Assembly: GCF_019039105.1 (NCBI RefSeq)
Contig: NZ_JAHPIV010000012.1
Span: 68,027-132,026 of the forward strand
Direction of reading: 5' to 3'
Length of the DNA stretch: 64,000 nt
Origin: Desertibacillus haloalkaliphilus
GTDB lineage: Bacteria; Bacillota; Bacilli; Bacillales; KJ1-10-99
A program made the position numbers and the translations under genes. The notes beneath the pieces are model-generated. The model did not search any database and was not told the DNA's origin. It saw only the letters and a list, made by a program, of their open reading frames with translations. Every line of letters begins with the position of its first letter. Positions within the stretch are counted from its first letter, which is position 1. Positions 32,866 to 42,257 of this stretch are shown here, piece by piece.

Positions 32866-33867
32866 ATGACGATAACTGTCAATGAGAAAAATCGTTGGGA
32901 ACAATTCGCTAACAAAGCATTAACAGGGGTCCCTCTAACAGTTGGAGAAGGACTTGAAGTGTTACAAACACCAGATGAGCAAGTATTACCATTATTGCAA
33001 GCTGCTTTTCGGGTGCGAAAACACTACTTCGGGAAAAAAGTAAAGCTAAATATGATTATTAATGCTAAAAGTGGTTTATGTCCGGAAGATTGCGGATATT
33101 GCTCGCAATCCATTGTTTCGGATGCACCGGTGGATAAGTATTCCTTTCTTGATAAAGAAACGCTCGTAGCCGGTGCGAAGGAAGCGATGAATCGAAAAGC
33201 AGGAACGTATTGCATTGTGGCAAGTGGACGTGGACCGACGGATCAAGAGTTAAATCAAGTTGTAGAAGCTGTCGAGGAAATTAGAGAAACGATGCCATTA
33301 AAAATTTGCGCTTGTTTAGGTCTATTGAGTGATGAAAAAGCAGAAAAGTTAAAGGAAGCGGGGGTTCATCGTTATAACCATAACCTTAATACCCATGAAG
33401 ATAATCATGAAAACATCACCTCAACTCATACGTACGAAGATCGTGTAAACACTGTCGAATCTGTGAAGCATGCAGGAATGTCACCCTGTTCTGGGTGTAT
33501 TATTGGCATGGGAGAAACGGACGAACAAATTGTTGAAACAGCGCTTGCCTTACGAAAGCTTGATGCTGATTCCATTCCAGTTAACTTCCTTCATGCGATT
33601 CAAGGCACGCCCCTTGAAAATTACGGTCGCACACATCCAATGAAATCGTTGAAAGTATTAGCTTTAATGCGCTTTATAAATCCAACCAAAGAAATTCGTG
33701 TATCTGGTGGTCGTGAAGTGAATTTACGTACCTTACAGCCCTTAGCTCTCTATGCTGCTAATTCAATTTTTGTAGGTGATTATTTAACGACTGAGGGTCA
33801 GTTAGTAGAGGATGATCATCACATCATTGAGGATCTTGGTTTTGAGATTGAAGAATGTGCGCTTTGA
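32866..33867 (+). CDS. bioB: Biotin synthase
   Basis: 333 residues. Radical-SAM enzyme that inserts sulfur into dethiobiotin. The SAM-cluster cysteines are C72, C76, C79 (CPEDCGYCSQS); further family motifs YNHNLNTHEDNHENITSTHT, SGCIIGMGET and the C-terminal NSIFVGDYLTTEGQ are present. ATG at 32866 after AAAGGGTG is preferred to an in-frame GTG at 32857. It stands alone: no other bio gene is next to it, so the remaining genes are elsewhere; regulation is by the BirA box upstream. Confidence 0.97.
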   Translation: MTITVNEKNRWEQFANKALTGVPLTVGEGLEVLQTPDEQVLPLLQAAFRVRKHYFGKKVKLNMIINAKSGLCPEDCGYCSQSIVSDAPVDKYSFLDKETLVAGAKEAMNRKAGTYCIVASGRGPTDQELNQVVEAVEEIRETMPLKICACLGLLSDEKAEKLKEAGVHRYNHNLNTHEDNHENITSTHTYEDRVNTVESVKHAGMSPCSGCIIGMGETDEQIVETALALRKLDADSIPVNFLHAIQGTPLENYGRTHPMKSLKVLALMRFINPTKEIRVSGGREVNLRTLQPLALYAANSIFVGDYLTTEGQLVEDDHHIIEDLGFEIEECAL

Positions 33868-33966
33868 ACCTCACATGACTGAAATCACGAGTGTTCTCTC
33901 CCTATTCAAAAATAATAGTATTTTTCGACAAGAGTAGTAGTTTTTAGGAAAATTTCATGAAAATAA

Positions 33967-33993
33967 TTGACAAAGTTTTTCGCCTGCTATACT
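33967..33993 (+). promoter_or_regulatory. Probable promoter of the cobalamin operon
   Basis: TTGACA at 33967-33972 and TATACT at 33988-33993 with a 15-base spacer, shorter than ideal; just upstream of the riboswitch. The stretch 33868-33960 shows nothing else. Confidence 0.5.
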
Positions 33994-34004
33994 GTTATAG
34001 TTAA

Positions 34005-34225
34005 CAATTTCATTTAAGGGAAAAGGTGAGGGTTACGATTCGTAACCTTCTAATAGGGAAGTCGGTGAGAAACCGACGCGGACCCGCCACTGTAATTGGT
34101 TGCTCTCTGCGAAACCACTGTTCATATCGAATGGGAAGGTGTAGAAGAGCGAGAACCATAAGCCAGGAGACCTGCCTTTTCTAACAACACTGTTTGACCT
34201 ACGGGGAATAGGGAAGTGTTAGAGA
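34005..34225 (+). promoter_or_regulatory. Cobalamin (adenosylcobalamin) riboswitch
   Basis: Characteristic elements in order: GGTGAGGGTTACG stem, GGGAAGTCGGTGAGAAACCG, GCGGACCCGCCACTGTAA, and the B12 box AGCCAGGAGACCTGCC at 34161-34176. It sits ahead of a terminator and the cbi operon, so binding of coenzyme B12 should stop transcription. Confidence 0.95.
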
Positions 34226-34268
34226 GCAGAGTCTAAGTTGAATACTAAAAACTAGTAAACAATCATTC

Positions 34269-34310
34269 AAGCATCTCTAACCTTCCAATAATGGTTAGAG
34301 ATGCTTTTTT
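34269..34310 (+). terminator. Riboswitch-controlled terminator
   Basis: AAGCATCTCTAACC pairs with GGTTAGAGATGCTT, then T6. The following 34311-34489 has a weaker hairpin (GAGAGTAT/ATACTCTC) but no gene. Confidence 0.92.
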
Positions 34311-34489
34311 CGTTTTAGATGTAGCAGAGAGTATGTTAACAAGGGTACGTATACTCTCACATTGAGGTAGAGTGTGAAGAATAGACGAGAGATTCATAAA
34401 CTTGAGTAAAAAGGGATGTTTAATAAGTTTAGTGATCATGCTGTTTGGTCACAACAAGTCATTGGAGTCTATAGATGGGAGGAAGTTGT

Positions 34490-36100
34490 ATGGAAATGAA
34501 CCTAGGGAAATTACTAGTCATTGGATTTGGGCCTGGGAATGAGGAACATATGACGTTTCGGGCAAAAGAGGCGATTTTGGAAAGTGATGCAGTTATCGGT
34601 TATAACACATATATTGATATCATCCGTCCACTATTGACAGATCAAGAAATTGTTCGTACCGGGATGACAGAAGAAGTCAGTCGTGCTCAGGAGGCGGTCA
34701 GGCAAGCAGAACAAGGTAGGAGTGTCGCGGTCATCTCGAGTGGCGATGCTGGTGTTTATGGGATGGCTGGTTTGATTTATGAAGTGCTCATTGAGCAAGG
34801 GTGGAAGGAAGAAACAGGCGTAAGGGTTGAGATTATTCCAGGAATTTCAGCGATTAATTCTTGTGCGTCGCTATTAGGTGCACCTGTGATGCACGATGCC
34901 TGTACGATCAGTTTGAGTGATCATCTAACGCCTTGGGAATTAATTAAAAAGCGTGTAGAAGCTGCAGCTCAAGCGGACTTTGTCATTTCTTTATACAATC
35001 CAAGAAGTGGGCGAAGAACTCGTCAAATTGTTGAAACACAACAGATCCTCTTAAGCTATCGGTCACCAGATACACCGGTCGGGTTAGTGAAAAGTGCATA
35101 CCGCGAGCGTCAACACGTGGTTATCACTGATCTTGCACATATGCTTGATCATGATATCGGGATGCTAACGACAGTTGTGATAGGTAATAACTCGACGTTT
35201 ATGTACGACGGTAAGATGATTACACCGCGTGGCTATCAACGCAAATACACGTTAGATAGCGAGGAACAGCAATTAAAACCGCACCAACGATTACAAGAAC
35301 AAGCTGAGCCTTGGGCTATGCACCAAGGTGGATCTCAAACAAAAGCAGAGGTAGCTTCAGCCGTTGACTTAGCTGAGGAAGCTATGACAAAAGTAGGTTG
35401 CAAGGAGTCTGAACATAAACAGTCATCGGAATTTTCAAATGAGTTTAGGCAACAATCGATTTTTGAATTTGCTGTGTCTCCAGGTATTGCAAATAAAAAG
35501 ATCAGCGCTCAGCAAATGCTTTCGATTGCAGAAATAGTTGGTGAATCAGGGACAATTGAGTATACACCAGACCATGAAATGCGAATATCGGTACATACGG
35601 ATCAGCCAGATGAGATCACGTCAAGGTTAAAAACTGAGGGCCTGTTGTTATTACCGATAGGCAATGTTGTTAAAGTGAAAGCATGTGACTTTTGTGATGG
35701 TGAAAAGCGTGATGCGATCCCTCATGCAACGGAATTACAGGAAAAGCTAGGTGGGTTGTCTGTACCAAAGGCAATGACCATTGGCATTAATGGATGTGGA
35801 ATGGCCTGTTACGGTGCAACGGCAGATGACATTGGCATCATTTATCGAAGACAAAAATTTGACCTTTTTTTAGGAGCAAAACGTACAGGTAGAAACGCGC
35901 ATGTCGCACAGCTCGTGGCCGAAGGTGTAGAACCAGATCAAATTGTTGAAACCGTTGTGGCTGTTGTTGAACAATTTCGTGAGCGCGGTTTACCAAATGA
36001 GCGTTTTCATAAATTTTTTAAACGGGTTCAAGAGATTAATGGCTTCAAGTTCCGTGATGTACCGGATCAAGTCGTTGTTGATGAAGTTTGTGGAGATTAA
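34490..36100 (+). CDS. cbiH60: CbiH60: cobalt-factor III C17-methyltransferase fused to an iron-sulfur domain
   Basis: 536 residues. N-terminal ~245 are CbiH/CobJ (FGPGNEEHMTFRAKEAI, VISSGDAGVYGMAGL, IPGISAINSCASLLGAPVMH, ISLYNPRSGRRTRQI): ring contraction and C17 methylation. After a linker (~250-320) comes a nitrite/sulfite-reductase-like ferredoxin domain with a [4Fe-4S] set C399/C402 (ACDFCDGEK) and C436/C440 (GCGMACYG). Precisely this fusion, CbiH60, is known from B. megaterium, where the cluster domain supports ring contraction without oxygen. ATG at 34490 follows GGGAGG. First gene behind the riboswitch. Confidence 0.94.
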   Translation: MEMNLGKLLVIGFGPGNEEHMTFRAKEAILESDAVIGYNTYIDIIRPLLTDQEIVRTGMTEEVSRAQEAVRQAEQGRSVAVISSGDAGVYGMAGLIYEVLIEQGWKEETGVRVEIIPGISAINSCASLLGAPVMHDACTISLSDHLTPWELIKKRVEAAAQADFVISLYNPRSGRRTRQIVETQQILLSYRSPDTPVGLVKSAYRERQHVVITDLAHMLDHDIGMLTTVVIGNNSTFMYDGKMITPRGYQRKYTLDSEEQQLKPHQRLQEQAEPWAMHQGGSQTKAEVASAVDLAEEAMTKVGCKESEHKQSSEFSNEFRQQSIFEFAVSPGIANKKISAQQMLSIAEIVGESGTIEYTPDHEMRISVHTDQPDEITSRLKTEGLLLLPIGNVVKVKACDFCDGEKRDAIPHATELQEKLGGLSVPKAMTIGINGCGMACYGATADDIGIIYRRQKFDLFLGAKRTGRNAHVAQLVAEGVEPDQIVETVVAVVEQFRERGLPNERFHKFFKRVQEINGFKFRDVPDQVVVDEVCGD

Positions 36101-36122
36101 ATAGAAAAGGGATGTGTTACGC

Positions 36123-36983
36123 ATGAACGCTGTCTTATTTATCGGTCATGGAAGTAAGAAGAACGAAGGAAATAGTGAAATTGCTCAATTTGTTGAATCA
36201 ATGAAACCGGAGCTCGATGTCCCGATTGTAGAAACATGCTATTTAGAATTTGCTCAGCCATCTATTGCAACTGGCATTGAGCGTTGTATTGAGCGAGGAG
36301 CGACAAAGGTTGCTCTAATCCCAATGATGTTCTTTGCTGCCGGACATTCAAAAATACATATTCCAGATGCAATTGATCATGCAAAAGAAAAATACCCTGC
36401 AGTAGAATTTAGTTATGGTCGGCCAATTGATGTCCATGACAAGCTGTTTGATATTTTAGAGTCACGGTTGTCCGACTGTGGATTTTCGAGTGAAAGTAGC
36501 AACGAGGAAGTATCGATCTTGCTCGTTGGACGAGGAAGTAGTGATGCGGATGCCAACAGTCAGTTGTATAAAATCTCAAGGTTATTATCTGAGCGATTAC
36601 AAATGACAAATGTTGAGCTCTCTTTTATTGGTGTAACGACACCGACGGTTGAAGAAGGGGTGCAACGTTGTCTGAAGCTTGGCGCTAAAACGATTTACAT
36701 CGTCCCTTACTTCTTCTTTACGGGAATTTTGATGGATCGTATGGAAGACAAGCTTGCAAACTTTACATCGGAATATGATGATGTTGTGTTCAAGATGACA
36801 GATTACCTCGGCTTTCATCCCGCACTTAAAACGATTTTTATTGACCGAGCAGTAGAAGCACTAGGTGGAAGCGCAAAATTAAATTGTGACATGTGCGAGT
36901 ATCGTTTACATGCATTAGCACATATGGATGTTCACCATCATCATCACGACCACGACCACGATCACCACCATGTACTCAAGTGA
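36123..36983 (+). CDS. cbiX: Sirohydrochlorin cobaltochelatase CbiX, long form
   Basis: 286 residues, two CbiX repeats (FIGHGSKKNEGNSEIAQF with MMFFAAGHSKIHIP; LVGRGSSDADANSQLYKISR with VPYFFFTGILMDRM). The C-terminus carries C255/C258 (CDMCEYR, an iron-sulfur or metal site seen in B. megaterium CbiX) and a long His/Asp tail (DVHHHHHDHDHDHHHVLK, from ~269). These features are absent from SirB upstream and fit a cobalt-handling chelatase that starts the anaerobic corrin branch. ATG at 36123 preferred; 22 bases behind cbiH60. Confidence 0.94.
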   Translation: MNAVLFIGHGSKKNEGNSEIAQFVESMKPELDVPIVETCYLEFAQPSIATGIERCIERGATKVALIPMMFFAAGHSKIHIPDAIDHAKEKYPAVEFSYGRPIDVHDKLFDILESRLSDCGFSSESSNEEVSILLVGRGSSDADANSQLYKISRLLSERLQMTNVELSFIGVTTPTVEEGVQRCLKLGAKTIYIVPYFFFTGILMDRMEDKLANFTSEYDDVVFKMTDYLGFHPALKTIFIDRAVEALGGSAKLNCDMCEYRLHALAHMDVHHHHHDHDHDHHHVLK

Positions 36984-37001
36984 CAAAGGAAGGAGCAACA
37001 A

Positions 37002-37769
37002 ATGATTTTAGTCATAGCAGGGACAAGTGATGCTAGAGAATTAGCGATTGAGATCGACAAACAAGGGTACCAGCTGATCACATCAGTCGTGACAGAAAAT
37101 GCAGCGAAATCATTAACAGAGGCTAGGTTACCGGTTCGGGTTGGACGGCTGGCAGCTATTGACATGGTTGATTTCATTAAGGAACATCAGATTACTCTTA
37201 TTGTTGATGCGAGCCATCCTTTTGCTGAGGAGGCTTCTCGAAATGCGATTGAAGCTGCAGAACGCTCCGATACTCCTTACATTCGTTATGAACGAAAAGA
37301 AATAACGAGCTATGATGCGATTGTCACTAAGGTAGCGTCATATGAGGAGGCGGCTGATGTTGCCAGCAACCATCAAGGGGTAGTGATGTTAACAACTGGA
37401 AGTAAGACGCTTCCAACATTTGCGCAAAAATTGGTTGGCTTAGAAGGTGTGAGGTTTCTTGCGCGGATGTTACCTCGCAAAGATAATCTCGAACTATGTG
37501 AACAATTAGGGATTGAACAAAAAAACATCATTGCGATTCAAGGACCATTTTCCAAAGAATTAAATAAAGCTCTCTACAGGCAATATGGAGTTACGTTAAT
37601 GATCACAAAAGAAAGTGGGAAAGTCGGGTCGGTGGATGAAAAAGTTGAAGCGGCACGTGAATTAGGAATCCCGATTGTGATGATCCAACGCCCTAGGATC
37701 GGTTATGGAAATGTGTATTCAGACATTCCCCAAGTAGTAGAACAGATTAAAAAAATAAAAAAGGTGTGA
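37002..37769 (+). CDS. cbiJ: Cobalt-precorrin-6A reductase
   Basis: 255 residues; MILVIAGTSDARELAIEI (pyridine nucleotide loop), VDASHPFAEEASRNAI, LTTGSKTLPTFAQKL, FLARMLP, GPFSKELNKALYRQYGVTLM and ITKESGKVGSVDEKVEAAREL match CbiJ/CobK in order and length. It reduces cobalt-precorrin-6A with NADH. AAGGAAGGAG precedes ATG. Next gene follows with 5 bases. Confidence 0.95.
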   Translation: MILVIAGTSDARELAIEIDKQGYQLITSVVTENAAKSLTEARLPVRVGRLAAIDMVDFIKEHQITLIVDASHPFAEEASRNAIEAAERSDTPYIRYERKEITSYDAIVTKVASYEEAADVASNHQGVVMLTTGSKTLPTFAQKLVGLEGVRFLARMLPRKDNLELCEQLGIEQKNIIAIQGPFSKELNKALYRQYGVTLMITKESGKVGSVDEKVEAARELGIPIVMIQRPRIGYGNVYSDIPQVVEQIKKIKKV

Positions 37770-37774
37770 TTGAA

Positions 37775-38425
37775 ATGGATTTTTCAACTGAATTTAAACC
37801 GTTAACAGTACAGCCTCAAGAGATTGAAGGAAAAAGTTTTGAGATGATTACTGAAGAGATCGGAAAGCATTCATTTACGCAAGAGCAATATCCAGTTGTC
37901 CAACGGATCATTCATGCATCAGCCGATTTCGATCTAGGCAGAAGTGTCGCATTTCACCCGGATGCAGTCCGTGCCGGCGTTCAAGCGATTCGATCTGGGA
38001 AGAAGGTAGTAGCAGACGTGCAAATGGTTCAAGTAGGTATTAGTAAACCGCGACTTGAGAAATTTGGTGGAAGTGTCCACGTCTACATCTCAGATCCAGA
38101 TGTCATCGAGGAAGCAAAACGATTAAATACAACGAGAGCAATTATAGCGACTCGAAAAGCAATCAAAGAAGCAGATGGTGGGATTTTTGCAATAGGTAAC
38201 GCACCAACGGCACTGTTGGAATTGATTCGCTTAGTAAAAAGTGGTGAAGCGCGCCCAGGACTTGTTGTTGGGATGCCTGTCGGGTTTGTTTCCGCAGCGG
38301 AATCGAAGGAAGAATTAGCGAAACTGGATATTCCATTCATTACGAATGTAGGTCGAAAAGGGGGAAGTCCAGTTACGGTTGCTGCTGTTAACGCTCTTTC
38401 ACTGATTGCAGAAAAGCAGGGATAA
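37775..38425 (+). CDS. cbiC: Cobalt-precorrin-8 methylmutase
   Basis: 216 residues; moves the C11 methyl to C12 to give cobyrinate. RIIHASADFDLGRSVAFHPD holds the catalytic His seen in CobH/CbiC, and NAPTALLELIRLVKSGEARP with GMPVGFVSAAESKEEL follow. The ATG at 37775 is chosen because AAGGTG overlaps the end of cbiJ just upstream; an earlier in-frame GTG lies within that site. Confidence 0.95.
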   Translation: MDFSTEFKPLTVQPQEIEGKSFEMITEEIGKHSFTQEQYPVVQRIIHASADFDLGRSVAFHPDAVRAGVQAIRSGKKVVADVQMVQVGISKPRLEKFGGSVHVYISDPDVIEEAKRLNTTRAIIATRKAIKEADGGIFAIGNAPTALLELIRLVKSGEARPGLVVGMPVGFVSAAESKEELAKLDIPFITNVGRKGGSPVTVAAVNALSLIAEKQG

Positions 38426-38427
38426 CA

Positions 38428-39546
38428 ATGAAAAAGAAGCAACAAAAAGACCCGAAAGACATGAAACGCGGCTATACCACTGGAGCCAATGCGACCGCTG
38501 CGACAAAAGCGGCTTTGCTCTCGTTAATGTTGCAACAGGAGGTAAAGGAAGTGAAAATTCCACTTCCAATTGGTGAAGTGATTCCTTTTCAGATGGAAAA
38601 GGTAACCTTTTCTACAGAGAGAGCTGAAGCGTCGGTGATCAAAGATGCGGGAGACGACCCAGATGCAACTCATCAAGCAAAAATTGTGGCAAGTGTTACT
38701 TGGAGAGGTGAGCCAGGAATAACGATTGATGGAGGCGTTGGGGTTGGTCGAGTAACAAAACCAGGTTTACCCGTTCCAGTTGGCGAAGCGGCGATTAACC
38801 CGGTTCCGCGCAAAATGATTCGTGAGGCCGCCGAGTCGGTTTTAGCCGAGTCGGAAACCCAAAAAGGGATCCAAATTACGATATCCGTTCCTGATGGGGA
38901 AGAAATTGCTGAAAAGACATTAAATGCCCGTCTCGGGATTATCGGTGGGATTTCAATCCTTGGAACACGCGGGATTGTCGTACCGTTTTCAACCGCTGCC
39001 TATAAGGCGAGCGTTGTTCAAGCGATAAAGGTCGCAAAAGAAAGTGGCTGTGACCATCTGTTTTTAACAACAGGAGGTCGTAGTGAGAAGTACGCGATGG
39101 CGCTATATGAGGGGCACCAAGAGGAAGCATTTATTGAAATGGGTGATTTTGTTGGTTTTGCGCTAAAACAATGCAAAGCACAAAAAATAACGAAAGTGAC
39201 TCTCGTTGGGATGATGGGGAAATTCTCAAAAGTCGCTCAAGGGATCATGATGGTTCATTCAAAAAGTGCGCCGGTAGATTTTAATTTTTTAGCTGATCTT
39301 GCTAAGGAAGTCGGTGCTGAAGAAGGTTTGCTTGAGGAAATCCGTTCTGCAAACACTGCTTCACAAGTTGGGACGATGATGCAGGAAAACGGTTATGATG
39401 ATTTTTTTGCGAAGTTATGCATCGCTGCATCACGTTCAGGGTTAGCAGAAGTTGGAGGCGGACTTGAAATTGAAACGATTTTAATGACGATGAAACAAGA
39501 GGTATTAGGAAGGGAGACCGTGACATGCGAGAGCCTATCAAAGTGA
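38428..39546 (+). CDS. cbiD: Cobalt-precorrin-5B C1-methyltransferase
   Basis: 372 residues; [19 protein letters not shown] is the CbiD N-terminal signature, followed by [48 protein letters not shown] and [11 protein letters not shown]. It methylates C1, the step particular to the anaerobic route. Two bases after cbiC; overlaps cbiE/T start by 22 bp. Confidence 0.96.
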   Translation: MKKKQQKDPKDMKRGYTTGANATAATKAALLSLMLQQEVKEVKIPLPIGEVIPFQMEKVTFSTERAEASVIKDAGDDPDATHQAKIVASVTWRGEPGITIDGGVGVGRVTKPGLPVPVGEAAINPVPRKMIREAAESVLAESETQKGIQITISVPDGEEIAEKTLNARLGIIGGISILGTRGIVVPFSTAAYKASVVQAIKVAKESGCDHLFLTTGGRSEKYAMALYEGHQEEAFIEMGDFVGFALKQCKAQKITKVTLVGMMGKFSKVAQGIMMVHSKSAPVDFNFLADLAKEVGAEEGLLEEIRSANTASQVGTMMQENGYDDFFAKLCIAASRSGLAEVGGGLEIETILMTMKQEVLGRETVTCESLSK

Positions 39547-40742
39547 TTGGCATTGGAGATCGAGGGCAAAGTAGCCTACTACCAATCTATCATGAGTGGA
39601 TCTATGAAAGTGAGCGTCTTGTCGGTGGTGAACGTCATTTGAATTTCTTTCCTGACTACAAAGGAGAGAAAGTTGTCTTACAAGGTGGATTAAAAAAAGT
39701 GATCGACGAGCTCGCATCAGAAGAGAAGCAAACAGTTGTCCTTGCATCAGGTGATCCGTTGTTTTATGGGATTGGTAGTTACTTAGCAAAAAAGCTTGAG
39801 TCCGTAGAAATCTACCCACATATCAGCTCGATTCAAGAAGCGTTTGCAAAGCTTCAAGAAAGTTGGCAAGACTGCACGTTTATTAGTGTCCATGGCCGAA
39901 AAATGAAAGGATTGGCACAAAAGGTTGATGGTTGCCAGAAAGTTTGTTTACTAACAGATGAAGAGAATACACCGGCCGCTATAGCCAACTATTTGCTCTC
40001 GTTTGGATTCGGTGAATATGAAGCGTTTGTTGCTGAAGCGCTCGGAGGAGAAAACGAAAAAACGACAAAGATGACTCTTGAAGAAATGGCTGATTACAAG
40101 GCGCACCCGCTCAACGTTGTCATTTTAAAGCAGGTGGGTGAAAGTCCAAAATGGCCACTTGGCATTGCTGATGGTGAATTCTCGCAACGTAAGCCTGATA
40201 AAGGGTTAATTACAAAAAAAGAAGTGCGTGTGTTAAGTCTATCCGAGTTGCAATTAAAACAGGATAGTATCGTTTGGGATATTGGCACATGCACGGGCTC
40301 AATCGCGATTGAAGCTGCAAAAATTGCACGATTCGGTGAGGTTTACGCAATTGAGAAGAATGAACCAGACTTAAAAAATTTCAAAGAAAACACGAAGAAG
40401 TTTCGTACGGATGTAACGGTCGTACAAGGGAAAGCCCCACAAGGATTAGATCAGTTTCCCAATCCTGATGCAATATTTCTCGGTGGTACAGGAGGAGAAA
40501 TGCGTGAGTTGCTTCACGTTTGTTGTAATCGCCTCAAGCAGGGCGGACGAATTGTACTTAATGCTGCGACAGTTGAGTCCTTATACGAGGCAACTCAAGC
40601 ATTTGCAGATGAGGGTTTTGAGGTCAACATCACATTAGCGCAAATCTCTCGCAGTAAGCCAATCTTACATATGAACCGGTTTGAAGGGTTAAATCCAATT
40701 TATATTATTTGTGCAAAACAAAAGGAGGACACAACAGCATGA
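39525..40742 (+). CDS. cbiET: Bifunctional cobalt-precorrin-7 methyltransferase/decarboxylase CbiET
   Basis: 405 residues. N-terminal CbiE ([52 protein letters not shown]; to ~205) methylates C5; C-terminal CbiT ([52 protein letters not shown]) methylates C15 and decarboxylates. The fusion equals CobL of the aerobic pathway and CbiET of B. megaterium. GGAAGGGAGA within cbiD is the ribosome site. Confidence 0.95.
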   Translation: MREPIKVIGIGDRGQSSLLPIYHEWIYESERLVGGERHLNFFPDYKGEKVVLQGGLKKVIDELASEEKQTVVLASGDPLFYGIGSYLAKKLESVEIYPHISSIQEAFAKLQESWQDCTFISVHGRKMKGLAQKVDGCQKVCLLTDEENTPAAIANYLLSFGFGEYEAFVAEALGGENEKTTKMTLEEMADYKAHPLNVVILKQVGESPKWPLGIADGEFSQRKPDKGLITKKEVRVLSLSELQLKQDSIVWDIGTCTGSIAIEAAKIARFGEVYAIEKNEPDLKNFKENTKKFRTDVTVVQGKAPQGLDQFPNPDAIFLGGTGGEMRELLHVCCNRLKQGGRIVLNAATVESLYEATQAFADEGFEVNITLAQISRSKPILHMNRFEGLNPIYIICAKQKEDTTA

Positions 40743-41446
40743 CACTAGGAACAGTATATGGCGTAGGTGTTGGCCCAGGTGATCCGGAGTTAATTACGGT
40801 GAAAGCCTACCGAACGATGAAAGAATCACCGGTGATTGCCTATCCAAAAAAAAGAAAAGGCAGTAAAAGTTATGCCTATCAAATCGTCGAAGAGTATATT
40901 GACCAGAGTAAGAAAAAAATGCTCGGACTTGTGTTTCCAATGACCAAAGACCAAGACGTATTAGATCGGGAGTGGAGAACGATCGTCGCTGAGGTGTGGG
41001 AGTATGTGAAAGAAGGGAAAGACGTTGCGTTTGTCACTGAAGGCGATCCGATGCTCTACAGCACATTTATTCATCTTTATCGATTAATGAGTGAGCTTCA
41101 CCCTGACGTTAACGTCGTTTCAATTCCTGGGATTTCATCGATTAATGGAGTGGCTTCAAGAATTGGATTACCGCTTGCAGACGGTGACGATTGGACGGCT
41201 GTCATTCCAGCAACAGAGGATCGTGAGCGGATGAAACAGGCGCTACTAGATCATGACGGGATTGTGTTTATCAAAGTCGCAAAAGTCCTTCCAATGATGA
41301 TTGAATTACTAGAAGAACTCGATTTACTAGAGAAAGCAACCGTTGCCACGAAAGTTACGTCAAAAGAAGAGTACATTTGGCGCGAAGTAAAAGAACTACG
41401 TCATGCAGAGCTTGAATATTTAACATTAATGATGGTTAGAAAATAG
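40739..41446 (+). CDS. cbiL: Cobalt-factor II C20-methyltransferase
   Basis: 235 residues; [80 protein letters not shown] place it in the CobI/CbiL group of SAM methyltransferases. It adds the C20 methyl. ATG overlaps the CbiET stop (ATGA) behind AAAGGAGG. Confidence 0.95.
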   Translation: MTLGTVYGVGVGPGDPELITVKAYRTMKESPVIAYPKKRKGSKSYAYQIVEEYIDQSKKKMLGLVFPMTKDQDVLDREWRTIVAEVWEYVKEGKDVAFVTEGDPMLYSTFIHLYRLMSELHPDVNVVSIPGISSINGVASRIGLPLADGDDWTAVIPATEDRERMKQALLDHDGIVFIKVAKVLPMMIELLEELDLLEKATVATKVTSKEEYIWREVKELRHAELEYLTLMMVRK

Positions 41447-41462
41447 AAAGGTGTGATCAACG

Positions 41463-42257
41463 TTGGGTTTGGAAGCAAAGGTCTATATCGTAGGGGCAGG
41501 GCCAGGGGACCCCGAACTGATTACTGTTAAAGGGATGAAGATATTACAAGAAGCTGACACAATCCTTTATACTGATTCGCTCGTAAATCCCTTGTTAATC
41601 GAAGCTGCAAAACCTGAAGCAAAGGTATTAAAAAGTGCAGGGATGGCGCTAGAAGAACTTGTTGAAGTAATGGCAACAGCTGTAAGAAAAGGAAAAAGTG
41701 TTGCAAGAATACATACGGGGGACCCAGCTGTCTATGGCGCCATTTTAGAGCAAATGAGTCATTTACATAATCAGGGGATTGCCTATGAAATTATCCCCGG
41801 TGTGAGCTCTGTCTTTGCCTCAGCTGCAGCGGCCGGTGTAGAGCTCACTGTTCCAGATTTAACGCAAACGGTCATTTTAACTAGAGCAGAAGGGCGTACG
41901 CCAGTACCTGAACGCGAAAAGCTCGTTGATTTAGCGAAGCACCATTGTACCGTATCCTTATTTTTAAGTGCGACGCTCATAAAAAAAGTCGTTCACGCAT
42001 TCCTCGAGGCAGAGTGGAAAAGCGAGGCCCCAGTCGTTGTTGTTTATCGTGCGAGTTGGCCTGACGAAAAAGTTGTTCGAACATCATTAGGCAATTTAGC
42101 AGAAGATATGCGTAAAAATGGAATTACAAAACAAGCGATGGTGATTATTAGCCCAGCAGTTGATCCGAATTTAGTCGCTCAAGGAAACTATGAATCTAAG
42201 CTTTATGATAAAAGCTTTACACATGGCTACCGGAAAGGGGAGCCCGAGCATGGATAA
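41463..42257 (+). CDS. cbiF: Cobalt-precorrin-4 C11-methyltransferase
   Basis: 264 residues; [58 protein letters not shown] and ILTRAEGRTPVPEREKLVD are CbiF/CobM motifs. TTG start behind AAAGGTGTGATC. The 3' end overlaps the cbiG start by eight bases. Confidence 0.95.
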   Translation: MGLEAKVYIVGAGPGDPELITVKGMKILQEADTILYTDSLVNPLLIEAAKPEAKVLKSAGMALEELVEVMATAVRKGKSVARIHTGDPAVYGAILEQMSHLHNQGIAYEIIPGVSSVFASAAAAGVELTVPDLTQTVILTRAEGRTPVPEREKLVDLAKHHCTVSLFLSATLIKKVVHAFLEAEWKSEAPVVVVYRASWPDEKVVRTSLGNLAEDMRKNGITKQAMVIISPAVDPNLVAQGNYESKLYDKSFTHGYRKGEPEHG

